From: Lycium barbarum
Lineage: Eukaryota; Streptophyta; Magnoliopsida; Solanales; Solanaceae
Reading direction: 5' to 3'
Assembly (NCBI RefSeq): GCF_019175385.1
Contig: NC_083344.1
Location: forward strand, 61,752,782 to 61,816,781
Length of the DNA: 64,000 bases
How positions within the stretch are numbered: the stretch's first letter is position 1; every line of letters begins with the position of its first letter. Position numbers and translations under genes: made by a program. The notes beneath the pieces were generated by a model, which ran no database searches, was not told the DNA's origin, and saw nothing but the letters and a program-made list of their open reading frames with translations. Positions 1 through 11,895 of the stretch are shown piece by piece.

Positions 1-697
1 GTTATGATATTAATGAAGGTATAGACGCTAGCATTGGAAGGAAGCGTGCAAGTGTAGAATAGTCCGACGAAAAGGTATGTAAGGCTAACCCTTCTTTCAT
101 AAGGCATGGTTCCTTGGCCAAACTCTTAAATCCTCTATACGAGTATGTTGTATTCAAGTGATTGACACTCCGAGCTCATAAGCTCACGACCCTTGATACG
201 TGCTACGAATGTACTACGCACCCCATTGACGAGTAAGCATAAGATAGAGATGTAGCGAAAAGTATGATGATAGTGATGATGATGATAATCATAATAATGC
301 TAAAGGTACCTACGGGCTATAATATTCACCTGTGCCTATGAAGGGCTATAATGACACCCCGAGCTTATAATGCCGGGTAGAATATATGTATATGGATGTA
401 TATATGTATGTATGTATATGATTACGTAACGCGCGCACACGTCTGCAGATGGTACGGATAACCCTGAAGCCTTGGTAGGGCCAGGTAGAAATAACATTGA
501 GCCTTGGTTGGCCAAGTACGTACGAAACACCGATCCTTATGGTCGGGTACGCTATGTATGTATATAAGTGTATGGCTATATATATAATATGAATATGAAT
601 GTGAAAAGACTATGTATATGAATTCGAATAGGGGCATGTATCCGAATACGAGCACTATTATGAAATATGCATGAGAAATGGAAAGTTCCTATGAAAG
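1..697 (+). repeat. LTR D, left fragment (long-LTR gypsy)
   Basis: Middle part of a long LTR that runs in from outside the window. It carries the island AAAAG|GTATGTAAGGCTA at 71-84, found at the same relative place in every long LTR here, with a possible acceptor GAAG at 15-18, so 19-74 would be a 56-nt exon. It has CATA/TATG-rich simple sequence at 385-420 and 560-625. It stops at GAAAG (693-697), the left TSD of element A, and resumes at 18474. No gene is present; short open frames here are chance. Confidence 0.75.
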
Positions 698-3600
698 TGT
701 TATGTCCCGTATTTTATACGTTCGGATATCCCAAAGTGGTCGTGACGAAGTAAAGGGAATGACCATTTTAAAAAAAAAAATTATTATAATGTATAAGTTG
801 TTGTGAATATTATTTACGAACATTGGTAGTATGGAAATAATGTGGAAGGCTAGGGGTAAAATGGGATTTTCCGCCAAGTTCATGAAAATTCAAGAGAGGG
901 CCACATGGTTACATGGTGTGTGGTGTATGCCATATTTAATTAATTAATAAGGGTAATTTTGTATGTGCATGTTTGAGGCTTGCAAGAGAAGACAATTGGC
1001 CTTCTTGAATTAATTTCAAAAAAAATCAAGAAAAAGGTGGAAAACTCTAGAGAGGGAAGGAAAGGGACATGAGGCCATAATTGAGGGACTAAAGCATAAA
1101 TATGGAAAAAATGGGGGAAAGTATACATATATATGAGACTAAGTCATAAAAGGAAGGTTAATTCATTAGTTGCCTAGTCTAGAAAACTCAAGAAAGATGA
1201 AAAAAAAAAGGGGGCAGTCGGCTAAAGAGAGGGGCTGGCCGAAACTTGCCCCTCAATTTTGATCATGGAAAATTCTTTCCTCCTAGTTTTCCTACTAAGT
1301 GGGAAGTCCTTTACAACATGGAGTGTTCATGGGAGCAAAAAGAACTCATATTCATACAAGTTCTAGCCAAGTGAAGAACCAAGGAAGAAGGTAAGAGTTC
1401 ATCCTCTTTTATATGTTTTAAATGTTTGTGTGTGTTGTAGCATATGAAAATAAGTGAAATTCGTGAAGAAAACGGATGAAGGGGTGTGGCCGTGAGATAT
1501 ATATATGGTGTGTATGGCCGTGTATATTTTGTATTATGTTGGAATGATGAATAAATTTTATCTAACGTTATGGTTGTTGTAGTATGTAGGGATGAATGAA
1601 AGTCATGAAAATATGATGTTATGTGTGTTTGGCCGTGTATGTGTGTGTTTAGTAATGTGTATGCAAAGTGGGGCTGGAGTGATGAATCAATGGTATTCAA
1701 CATGTTTGTGTTGGTGTTATGTGTAGCGATGGATGAAATTATATGAAAAATGTGTAAGAAGTCATTGTGGTCGAGAATGGTGTTGATTGGTGTAATTTGA
1801 TATTCTAGTTGTCTCCGTTATGAATTATGTGATATTGAATGAAGGGTGTTGTCAAAGTAAATGAATACTAATGATAAGTAAATGTATGGTTGAGGTTGAA
1901 GTTGAAGGTCTCGGAGGAAATAGTATGTTGATTAAGTTGTTGGAATATTGTGTGAAATGAATTGAATTGAATGTTGGAATGTATGTTGAATGGAATGTTA
2001 ATGTTGTTGATAAGAATTGTTGGTATTGTTGATAGTTTGGCCGGGTTGAATTCCCGGGATTGTTATCGATTAAGAATTGGCCAAGTTGAACTTGGTGGGA
2101 TGGCACATTTACAGGGGAAATGCTGCCGAAATTTCGGCAAACAAAGTGTTACTTTAAAGAATCAACTTCTAAAGGCTCTAATCAAGTTTTGGTAAACATG
2201 ACCAATTTGTAGATTTTGGCGGATTTGGAACGTGAATTTGGAGTCGCATAAGAAGCAGAAAAGGTATGTAAGGCTTCACCCTTCTTTCTATGGCATGTCT
2301 TAGATGGAATATGTTAGATGTGAGCCTCGGGAATAACTCTACCTTCCGAAATCCGCGCCTAAAGTTTCCTCTTTTTCAATCAGTAGAATTGAACTAATAA
2401 GTGTGCAAAATGTTGGATGAATTTCCTAAACCTTTAGAACTCGCATAAATAGGACCCGACTACCCTAAAACCCTCACAAGTAACGCCATGACATGTAACA
2501 TACGTAAATTTGGTACGCCGCCTCATTTGACCCGAGGTGGGTCCATCGTTCCCGGACTTTCCTTATTGTTCTGCTTGACTTACTTTGAAGCTGAATCCAA
2601 AAGAAACCTTGATCCTTATTCCGTTATCAGATGACAAGTACCATACCTATCCCAACGAGACTACTTCCATGATAATAATGATAACGATAATGTCATAAAG
2701 GAGGATATGTCTAAGATAAGAACGACAAGAATGATCCCACGACTAAGAGTCTTGAGCTAAGAATCCAATGTGAATATGGAAGTGTTATACTAGTTTCTAA
2801 AAGACTTCAAAGCATATGGATTAATGGTTATAATGCCTATGATCTTGTTCTATGTCTCCTTTTAAAGCTATTTTCCGTTGGTAGTCTCGCCTCAATTATC
2901 GTTCCTTCAAGGTGAGACAAGTGACCCGATTATTCCATAATGTAATCGGAGGATTTGGACCTTACGTCACTCCGATGGACACACGACTTTCTTTGGGCTC
3001 TCATGCATGCCAATTGTATGATATATGAATATGAATGTGAATATGTATATGTATATGCATATGTATATGGGGAAGGGTAAGGGCCACTGTTATATCACCA
3101 CCTGATTCAGCTGAATTTCATCCCGGACGCGGGATGCCCGGACGCGGGATTATGGGAGAGCCGGATACGGCGTCTGTATTTGTGATATATATATATAATA
3201 TGTTGGGACACTGTTGGGGAGGAAGGTGGGAGAGCCGATGTACTCGGCGTCTGTGAATGTAAATGAAGGACACCGTTTTCTGAAATGTTCTGTTTTCTGT
3301 ATATGTAAATAAGAAACACCGTTTTTCTAAAAAAGAAACTAAGCATGCATGACATCTGCAGAAAGGCAATCATATGTACAGGTTACATCTGTCCCAGGAT
3401 AAGCTCCTTATGTCTATTCTGTTAGTGTTCATACTGTATATTCCTTATTATGGTACTATTCATGCTTTACATACTCAGTACATTACTCGTACTGACCCCT
3501 CTTCTTCGGGGGCTGCGTTCATTCCGCGCAGGTACACCAGATGAGTCACAGCTATCATAGAAGATGTTCCAGCGGAGTTGGCAGGCTCCACTTGTTCTGG

Positions 3601-3912
3601 AGTGCTGCCGAGTCAGAGTATCCGAGCCATGATGTTTGTTTGATGTTAGAGACTTTGCAGACAGAGTCGTGGGTATAGAGTGTCGATAATATGTTATATC
3701 ATAAAGTCCATGTGATTACAGATTCTGTTTGATTTGAATACGATGGAAAAAAAAAAGAAAAAAAAAATCTCTTGAAAGTTTTACTATGTTTTCCATTTTT
3801 ATTGATATAAGAGTCTAAGAAAGTTAAGTATGTAACAAGAGTCAGCGGGTTCGCTCGGCTCCGGATATGGGGTCGGGTGCCCATCACACCCTAGTAAAGT
3901 CGGGGTGTGACA
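698..3912 (+). repeat. Element A 5' LTR
   Basis: 3215-bp LTR, TG...CA. Recognisable islands in order: possible donor GAAG|GTAAGAG at 1390; GGAAATGCTGCCGAAATTT near 2117; possible acceptor TTTGTAG ending 2212; donor AAAAG|GTATGTAAGG at 2264; covarying hairpin 2945-2976; a doubled GGACGCGGG motif near 3124-3148; TACTCAGTACATT near 3472 and acceptor GCGCAG ending 3531. The reverse strand has open frames of up to 130 codons, but these are low-complexity and repeat in the sister LTR, so they are not called as genes. Confidence 0.93.
2945..2976 (+). other. Covarying LTR hairpin, A 5' LTR
   Basis: Stem ATCGGAG (2945-2951) pairs with CTCCGAT (2970-2976). The loop contains GACCTTACGTCA, conserved in B, and in C with one change. 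B and C have different but still complementary stems at the homologous place. Confidence 0.6.
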
Positions 3913-6096
3913 AAGTGGTATCAGAGCAGGTCGGTCTAAGGGGTTGTCTGCAAAGTTGTGTCCAGTAGAGTCCTGTTTATGAGTGTGAAGCCGGCCACAT
4001 TTATAAACAGGAGGCTGCGGGGCATCTAGGAAATGTTGACCTTCATTCAGTCTTAGATCGTGCGATAGAGCTAAGCCATAGGAAATGAGATTCCTGGTAC
4101 TAATCGTTAATTTTCGCAGACGTCCAATAGCGACGGAGAAAGGCGAATGACGACACGGTAAGACACAGAGGTAAGTTGGGATATTTGTTCTGTTACTTGG
4201 GACAGGAAGTTCTGAATGGCTGGAATATGTCATACAACTGTATGTTCTGTAAAGTATCGTCGATAATTGTTACGTACAGACTGTGAAGAGTGGGAATGGT
4301 AAAGGAGATTCTACCAGAATGAATATGCCCAACGGGAAGAAGCGTGGAAGAGAAATACGGTAAATAGGCAATAAGTAAGATGTGTGTTTCAGAAAGAATA
4401 TGGATTCGACATGGCGATGAAGGTGCGATCACTACTATCGGGAATCTGGAAGTCCAGGATAGGAGGTAGCCATACACACAGGTGAAAGGTGAACATTGGG
4501 AATCAAAAAGGGTAAAATCGTAATTGTAAAAGGAAGGGTGTGTTATGAAAATGTCTCGGGACTGTAAGACTTTGACTTGCTCCAGAGCATGCAATAAAGG
4601 TCATGTGAAGAAGCTGACGCGAAAATATCGGCATTAAGGCACCGAATTTCAGTGAAGCTTTTGGGTTAAGCATGCTCAGCTGGGAGCAATTTCATGATGG
4701 GTGACCCCCTGGGAAGTTGGCAAGAAATTCTATAAATTGAGACATAAGGGACAAATGAAAAGCTAGGGTAGTCTAAGGAAAACTAGGATATACGGGATGG
4801 GTGGAGACCATAGGAAGTCGCGCAGGACGAGGCAGACTAGCTCGGTAAAGAGACAGAAAATGCATCATAGCTCTGGAATTAGGCTAGGCTTGAACATCGT
4901 TTGGAAGTAAGTTGTGGGCAAGTTGATAGTAAAAATATATATATATATATATGTATAAAGGTGTAGCGTGTCCCATATATGATTGTATCGGTGGGCATGT
5001 GAGTTCTAGCAACCGAAGCTACGGTATAAAAGGCGTTAATAGAGTAAAGGAATCGAAGCCCGAGCGATAGCGAGAGTAAATGGTACAAGTGTTACGAGTG
5101 AGCTGTTATTATAGGTTGAGGTTGGAAATTCTAGTATAACGATACTCGGAAAAGAAAGAGAGTGAGTAAATGAAAGATAGAAAGCTTAAATATTGGAAAA
5201 GGTGAAAGTTAAGAAAACCTTAGTAAGTGAAACCCCCGCGAGAAATTAATGGTAAAAGTACGAGACCACTAGGATGAAGATTCAAGAAGGCATGTGAGAC
5301 GAGGTAGAGTGAGGTAAAAGGAAACAAGGAGAAATGTGGAGAGGTTGAGAGTTGATTTCAACAAGTAGGTCTAAGAAAATGGTGACCAGGGTAGAGGAAT
5401 GTGAAGTAAGAGAAGGAATGCTCAGGATGGTGATGGGGTTAAGGTAAAAAGATCTGTAAAAGGATAAGTATGTAGCTATAGTAATATGCCTAGAGGTTGG
5501 ATAGAAAAGGATAGGGAGAGTGAAAGTTGTAAGGCTTCTGTGCTGAGAGCAAAAGTAGCAGAACGCTTAAGAAATATGGACGCACAGCTACAATACGAAC
5601 ACGTAGTCAAGGAAGAATTATGAGCAAGAGAGCTAAGCAAGTGAAAGGACTATTGGCATATAAGGAACCCCTTAAAGGGGGGGGGGGGGGAGGCCATATC
5701 AGGCTTACAAGGAATAACGATAAATGAAACGAGCACCAACACATGAAGTCAAAGACAAGTATACCTGTATTGAGAGATACGAAAAGAGACTAAAGAATAG
5801 TTGTAGTAAGAATCTGAAGGTGTGGCTTTTGTTAAGATATGGTCACGAAATAGTAACAGAAAAGAGATGATTTGAGAAAGACAAGGATATTATGTTGGCC
5901 CAACAAAGTAGAAAACCCACGACACGGGAAGAAGATTCATGTAAAAATCGAGAAGTTCGATTATAAAAGGAATGAGGTAAAGGATAAGGAGTGAGCGCAA
6001 AGGAAAGGACGACTACAAAGGGATCCTCCCGAAATATTATGACACCCCATAAGACCAGTTGAACAATCGAGGACGAATGTTCTAAAGGGGGGAGGA
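3913..6096 (+). other. Element A internal region, non-coding
   Basis: Primer binding site TGGTATCAGAGC at 3916-3927, three bases after the LTR. The leader up to about 4060 matches the leaders of B, C, F and G. From about 4160 to 6050 I see no Gag, PR, RT or IN motif in any frame; this 1.9 kb is AG-rich filler including a 14-G run (5677-5690) and an AT microsatellite (4937-4952). The 3' end has the common segment GAGGACGAATGTTCTAAAG and polypurine tract AAAGGGGGGAGGA just before the 3' LTR. Confidence 0.88.
3972..4011 (+). other. Leader hairpin with palindromic loop GCCGGC (A)
   Basis: Outer stem CCTGTTTAT (3972-3980) with ATAAACAGG (4003-4011); inner stem TGTG (3984-3987) with CACA (3996-3999); loop AAGCCGGC whose last six bases are a palindrome (3990-3995). 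It lies about 45 bases after the primer site. See the finding on dimer-initiation-like loops. Confidence 0.65.
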
Positions 6097-7748
6097 TGTT
6101 ATGTCCCGTATTTTATACGTTCGGATATCCCAAAGTGGTCGTGACGAAGTAAAGGGAATGACCATTTTCAATTTTTTTTTATTATAATGTATAAGTTGTT
6201 GTGAATATTATTTACGAACATTGGTAGTATGGAAATAATGTGGAAGGCTAGGGGTAAAATGGGAATTTCCGCCAAGTTCATGAAAATTCAAGAGAGGGCC
6301 ACATGGTCACATGGTGTGTGGTGTATGCCATATTTAATTAATTAATAAGGGTAATTTTGTATGTGCATGTTTGAGGCTTGCAAGAGAAGACAATTGGCCT
6401 TCTTGAATTAATTTCAAGAAAAATCAAGAAAAAGGTGGAAAACTCTAGAGAGGGAAGGAAAGGGACATGAGGCCATAATTGAGGGACCAAAGCATAAATA
6501 TGGAAAATATTGGGGAAAGTATATATATATATGAGACTAAGTCATAAAAGGAAGGTTAATTCATTAGTTGCCTAGTCTAGAAAACTCAAGAAAGATGAAA
6601 AAGGGGGGGGGGGGGGGGGGCAGTCGGCTAAACAGAGGGGCTGGCCGAAACTTGCCCCTCAATTTTGATCATGGAAAATTCTTTCCTCCTAGTTTTCCTA
6701 CTAAGTGGGAAGTCCTTTACAACATGGAGTGTTCATGGGAGCAAAAAGAACTCATATTTATACAAGTTCTAGCCAAGTGAAGAACCAAGGAAGAAGGTAA
6801 GAGTTCATCCTCTTTTATATGTTGTGAATGTTTGTGTGTGTTGTAGCATATGAAAATAAGTGAAATTCGTGAAGAAAACGGATGAAGGGGTGTGGCCGTG
6901 AGATATATATATGGTGTGTATGGCCGTGTATATTGTGTATTATGTTGGAATGATGAATAAATTTTATCTAATGTTATGGTTGTTGTAGTATGTAGGGATG
7001 AATCAAAGTCATGAAAATATGATGTTATGTGTGTTTGGCCGTGCATGTGTGTGTTTAGTAATGTGTATGCAAAGTGGGGTTGGAGTGATGAATCAATGGT
7101 ATTCAACATGTTTTTGTTGGTGTTATGTGTAGCGACGGATGAAATTATATGAAAAATGTGTAAGAAGTCATTGTGGTCGAGAATGGTGTTGATTGGTGTA
7201 ATTTGATATTATAGTTGTCGCCGTTATGAATTATGTGATATTGAATGAATGGTGTTGTCAAAGTAAATGAATACTAATGATAAGTAAATGTATGGTTGAG
7301 GTTGAAGTTGAAGGTCTCGGAGGAAATAGTATGTTGATTAAGTTGTTGGAATATTGTGTGAAATGAATTGAATTGAATGTTGGAATGTATGTTGAATGGA
7401 ATGTTAATGTTGTTGATAAGAATTGTTGGTATTGTTGATAGTTTGGCCGGGTTGAATTCCCGGGATTGTTATTGATTAAGAATTGGCCAAGTTGAACTTG
7501 GTGGGATGGCACATTTACAGGGGAAATGCTGCCGAAATTTCGGCAGACAAAGTGTTACTTTAAAGAATCAACTTCTAAAGGCTCTAATCAAGTTTTGGTA
7601 AACATGACCAATTTGTAGATTTTGGCGTATTTGGAACGTCAATTTGGAGTCGCATAAGAAGCAGAAAAGGTATGTAAGGCTTCACCCTTCTTTCTATGGC
7701 ATGTCTTAGATGGAATATGTTGGATGTGAGCCGCGGGAATAACTCTAC
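6097..7748 (+). repeat. Element A 3' LTR, left part
   Basis: First 1652 bp of the 3' LTR, closely matching 698-2343. It carries an 18-G run (6603-6620) where the 5' LTR has A9G5, donor GAAG|GTAAGAG at 6797, acceptor TTTGTAG ending 7618 and donor AAAAG|GTATGTAAGG at 7670. It ends at TCTAC (7744-7748), the TSD of element G. Confidence 0.93.
6603..6620 (+). repeat. 18-base G homopolymer
   Basis: Uninterrupted G run in the A 3' LTR; the 5' LTR copy has only five Gs after nine As (near 1201-1214). It could form a G-quadruplex on the plus strand. Length may be an assembly or sequencing estimate. Confidence 0.9.
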
Positions 7749-10700
7749 TGTCACGACCCAGCCCCGTAGGCCGTGACTAGTGCCCGATCTGGGCACCCAA
7801 ACCCATCTATCAAATGCATTCAAGTATATAACAGAAGCCGACAAGGCTATATTCTAAATTTAGATAATTTCCAGAAATATTTCGGCAGAGTTTCCTTTGT
7901 TTTACAGGCTATCCAAAATAACCCTACGCACAGAAAATACCAACAAAGGCCACGCCGGCCAACAAGGCAACATGTAAACATATGCGGACCAGCCGCCGCG
8001 GCGAATGGGATCGCCCAAACACATCATATACACACATCCGAACAGAAAGACCCAAACCCACAAACATGTCCACAGACCTCTAAACAGACCGACATAATCA
8101 TATGACGGGACAGGGCCCCGCCGTACCCAAATAGTCAGATATACAGAAATATATACATAACAAAAGATGTATGTACCAAAAGTAGACTCCGGATCAAAAG
8201 GGAGTACTCCGAAAATAGCAGGAAGTGGAGCCTACAGTGGTGGATCACCTGTGCCTGTACCTGCGGGCATGAAACGCAGCCCCCGAAGAAAGGGGGTCAG
8301 TACGGAAAATGTACCGAGTATGTAAGGCATGAAGTATAGAACGAAGAAACATAGTCAGAAATGGAAACTTTACAGAACTGGTAAAACTGTATAAAAGCAT
8401 CATTACGTTTTCTCTTAGGTAACGGAGTAATATCTCTCAAGTCATGAATCATATACATATACATATACATACCTGCATATATACGACGTGTTCCGGCCCT
8501 TTAGTAAGGGACTCGGTGAATAAGGTCAGACATATCAACATCACATACCATACATTCGTATAACGTGTCCCGGCCCTTTTGTGAGGGACTCGGTGCATAG
8601 GATCATGTATGGCAGAGTCATATATCATATGTATACATAACGTGTCCCGGCCCTTTTCTAAGGGACTCGGTAGATAGAATCATGCATGGTAGAGTCATAT
8701 GTCATATATATGTACATAACGTGTCCCGGCCCTCTATTGCGGGTCTCGGTGGATAAAGTCATCACGTGCCATCCTGGCCACCACCCCTGTATCATCCTAT
8801 CATCACATGCATATACATATAACGTGTCCTGGCCCGCAAGTGAGAGGGACTCGGTGAATAATGCAAAGAAGTACGCACGATAACATGTCCTGGCCCGGGT
8901 TCGGTGAATAGACATATCAAGCCTGCACGAACAGAATAGTACGAAACCATATACTCGTAAATCAAGACCCGAGATACAACATACTTATCGACATATGAAG
9001 GTCAAAAACAAGTTTCGGGTCAATCGGAATTAGTATACAAAAGTTACGAGCGTTTGAAGTACAAAACGCTCTACCATCGTTTCAGAAGCTCTTCTTGGAA
9101 AAATCAAAGTTGTAATCTGGTTAACTACCTTTTAGACATGGATATGGGTCACACCAAATAGAACTCATGGAATCATATGTACGAATCGAAGTATGTCAAA
9201 GCCTCGGTGGAATAATCGAACATGCTAGCATTCAATAATCAAACTTTAGTCATATCAACATACCGATATCATATATCATATACGCGTATACATAACAGAT
9301 TCATACATGCATACTCATAGGATACCATACAGTGTGTCGCTGCGGTACGTGCAGCCCGATCCACAGATTTAACGTATTAGTGCCGAAATTGTATACAAGG
9401 TTAAAGACATTAATACTTACAAAATTATCTTAAAGTCATGAATTCTTATACTTAGTTTATTACTCAATTATGCCATAATCCTAACCATACTACGTATGTT
9501 CGTGTCCCTATGCTAATAGAGATCGTTGACAATCTCGGGACTTACTAAATAGAACCTTTGAAGTACGGGGCCTCCTAATGACATCTCGTAAGCCGTGTTT
9601 GGAAATTCAGGTAACAAACATATTAGGTAACTTTCTGATATCAGTATGGGTCAAACCAAATGGAGACTTTAATACCATACGTACCTATCGAATTGTTTAT
9701 CAAAGACTTGAGTCATATCGCTTTGTTTTCGAACCTCATTCGGGAATATACCAACTGAATGCTTCGAACATCATCGTATATATATACATATCAAACCATA
9801 TGAAACACTTATGAAAGTCAAAGACGATGGCCATCCTAGTGTCTCTAAGAATAAAATTTTCTTTAGGGACATACATATACGTAAGTTGTTCATTACGAGG
9901 ATCATGCCGAAGGAAAGAAAGGTAAGCCTTACATACCTTGCCCGCTTCCTACACAAAATTCGAATTCAGGCCCATGGCTCCACAAAATCTACAACAACAT
10001 TAATGCGCACCAAACATTAGTTACAAACGCTTAAAAATTCAATTCTAACCAACACCTTATTTCTATAGAAATTTCGGCAGCATTTCCCCTGTAAATGCGC
10101 CATCCTCGAGAATTCAACTCGGCCAGAAATACAACAACAAATCCGAGAATTTAACTTGGCCAAAATATCAACAACAATACCAACGATTACTCCAATAATA
10201 TCAACAATTAATTTAAGACACATTCTAACATTAGTAACCTTCTTCTTTACATAATTCTTCAACACTCAATTCAACTACATACATTTTCAAGTCACTTCCA
10301 ATGCTCACATATTCATTGCTTGCTCAAAATTGTTTAAACACAATTCAAAAACATTTAAACAATTTACAAAATATTCAAACAATGCCATCAACATCACATT
10401 CCACCCGAACTTCACCCCATGAATACAACAAAACTACAACGTCACATTTTCTCCTTCCAAATTCATCCATAACAACAATAGTTCCATTTTAGCAACTACA
10501 CTTCCATAATTACATAAACTATTATGAATTCACATATTTTCCTACAATTACCCCACTTCAAGTTTCCATACCACTAGAACCATAAGCCTTCCATTTACAT
10601 CACAAAGGCCACAACAACACAACTAATACACTAAATAAAATAAACTCATCTTCCCTTCACCAATTACACCACACGACCACACACTCAATACACACACACG

Positions 10701-11374
10701 GCCACACACTTCATCACACAACACTTGTATGATTTCCATTTATTTCTACATACACAACACATATATAACCTTCCATAACATATGAAGAACATGAAATTCT
10801 TACCTTTTCTTCAAACTTCCACTTGCCACAAACGGAGCTTTCTTACTAAAAGAATTATACCACGTTGAAGAGCGTCTTGAGCTTAGTGGGAATATGAGAA
10901 AATTACAATTTTTGGACCCAAGATTGATGGCATAAATTTTTTTTCTTTCTTTCTTGCCCTAGCCGAATTGGCCTTCTATTTTTTGTTCTTTCTCTTCTTT
11001 TACTTTTCTTGAACTTTCTTGAACAATCAATAAATGGTGGCCTTTTCCCTTATTTAACACATGAAAAAAAAATCCTACATGGGCTTGGGCCATGGCCCCT
11101 ATGGCTGGCCACTCCCATTAATTTGGGCCTCTTTTTCATTTTTTTTTCTAGCCCAATTTGTTGGCTACTTCTTATAATTCATGAAACTAGTTCCCGAAAT
11201 TTCTAATTTCGCCCTTAACCTTTCTCCACATTTCCACGTCAACACTTTTCATAAACAACACACACACACACACACACATATATATGTATAAAATAAAATC
11301 AAAATATGGCCTTATCTCTTACAAGTCGCAATTTTTTTTAATTTTCCGAATGTGCGAAATTACGGGACATAACA
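7749..11374 (-). repeat. Element G 3' LTR
   Basis: In element orientation: AC microsatellite as TG repeats (11260-11278); donor AAAAG|GTAAGAA at 10803; GGAAATGCTGCCGAAATTTC (10070-10089); possible acceptor TTGTTGTAG ending 9989; donor CAAG|GTATGTAAGG at 9936; hairpin array 8486-8908; acceptor GCCCGCAG ending 8261. Plus-strand open frames such as 7773-8105 and 9578-9814 repeat exactly at +5527 in the other LTR and show no protein family. Confidence 0.95.
8486..8908 (-). repeat. Tandem hairpin array, G 3' LTR
   Basis: Six imperfect copies of a 27-37-base unit, reading CGTGTCCCGGCCCTTTT then GAGGGACTCGGTG on the plus strand, starting near 8486, 8562, 8640, 8718, 8821 and 8882. Several units fold on themselves (CCCTT/AAGGG with a 4-base loop). 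Spacers between units are AT-rich and differ. Confidence 0.8.
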
Positions 11375-11895
11375 TCCTCCCCCCCCTTTTAAAACATTCG
11401 TCCTTGAATGTTCAATTGACCTTAGGGAGTCTCATGATACTTCGGGGAGGTTTCTCTCTTTCCTTCAAAATTTTCCAAACGTTACAATTGCTATCTTCTT
11501 GTCTTCCGTTTACTTACTTTTCTTTTCTTTCCAAATACCGTTGTATCAGAATCCCCTAACCTTATTGTGGTGGGATCAGTATCAGTTTAGTTCATAACAT
11601 CTGTAGCACACCCTTTACTTGTCTCTTGAATTTCGTTTAGCTAATGTCCTTCACACATCGCAACACTGACTGCTGAGGCCCACCGTCAATCGGTACAGTC
11701 ATAAATGGGATGTCATACGCATACACATACATTTACTACCATTTTGCTCATAAAATATTTCCAAACACTTATTCAAACTTACTCTGATTCCAAAACTGTA
11801 TTGCGCTCCCTTCTCCTTCACCGGCCGAGTCTGCCTTAGCCTACCCGACCTATTCATGGTTTCTAACCGTTCGGTACATTCTGATTTCCTTTAGG
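11375..11895 (-). other. Element G 3' UTR and polypurine tract
   Basis: Non-coding. In element orientation the last bases are AAAAGGGGGGGGAGGA next to the 3' LTR, preceded by the common segment CAAGGACGAATGTTTT and CCCCGAAGTATCATGAGAC, which matches the 3' end of A (6030-6096). No pol sequence is seen; gag passes almost straight into the 3' UTR. Confidence 0.85.

Noticed and set aside
1311..1703. 130-codon open frame on the minus strand, repeated at 6717-7109
   Set aside because: It repeats because it lies in both LTRs of A; composition is His/Thr/Ser low-complexity, antisense to the LTR, with no domain.
3916..3927. tRNA-like sequence TGGTATCAGAGC at many sites
   Set aside because: Only the 12-base primer binding site; no cloverleaf or remaining tRNA sequence nearby, so no tRNA gene.
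8486..8908. Regular repeats with spacers, CRISPR-like
   Set aside because: Units vary, spacing is uneven, the array lies inside a plant LTR and is duplicated in the sister LTR; no cas genes and a eukaryotic context.
9578..9814. Short conserved frames in both G LTRs (also 7773-8105)
   Set aside because: Conservation is explained by LTR duplication of a young element; 7773-8105 shows amino-acid differences between copies with no sign of constraint.
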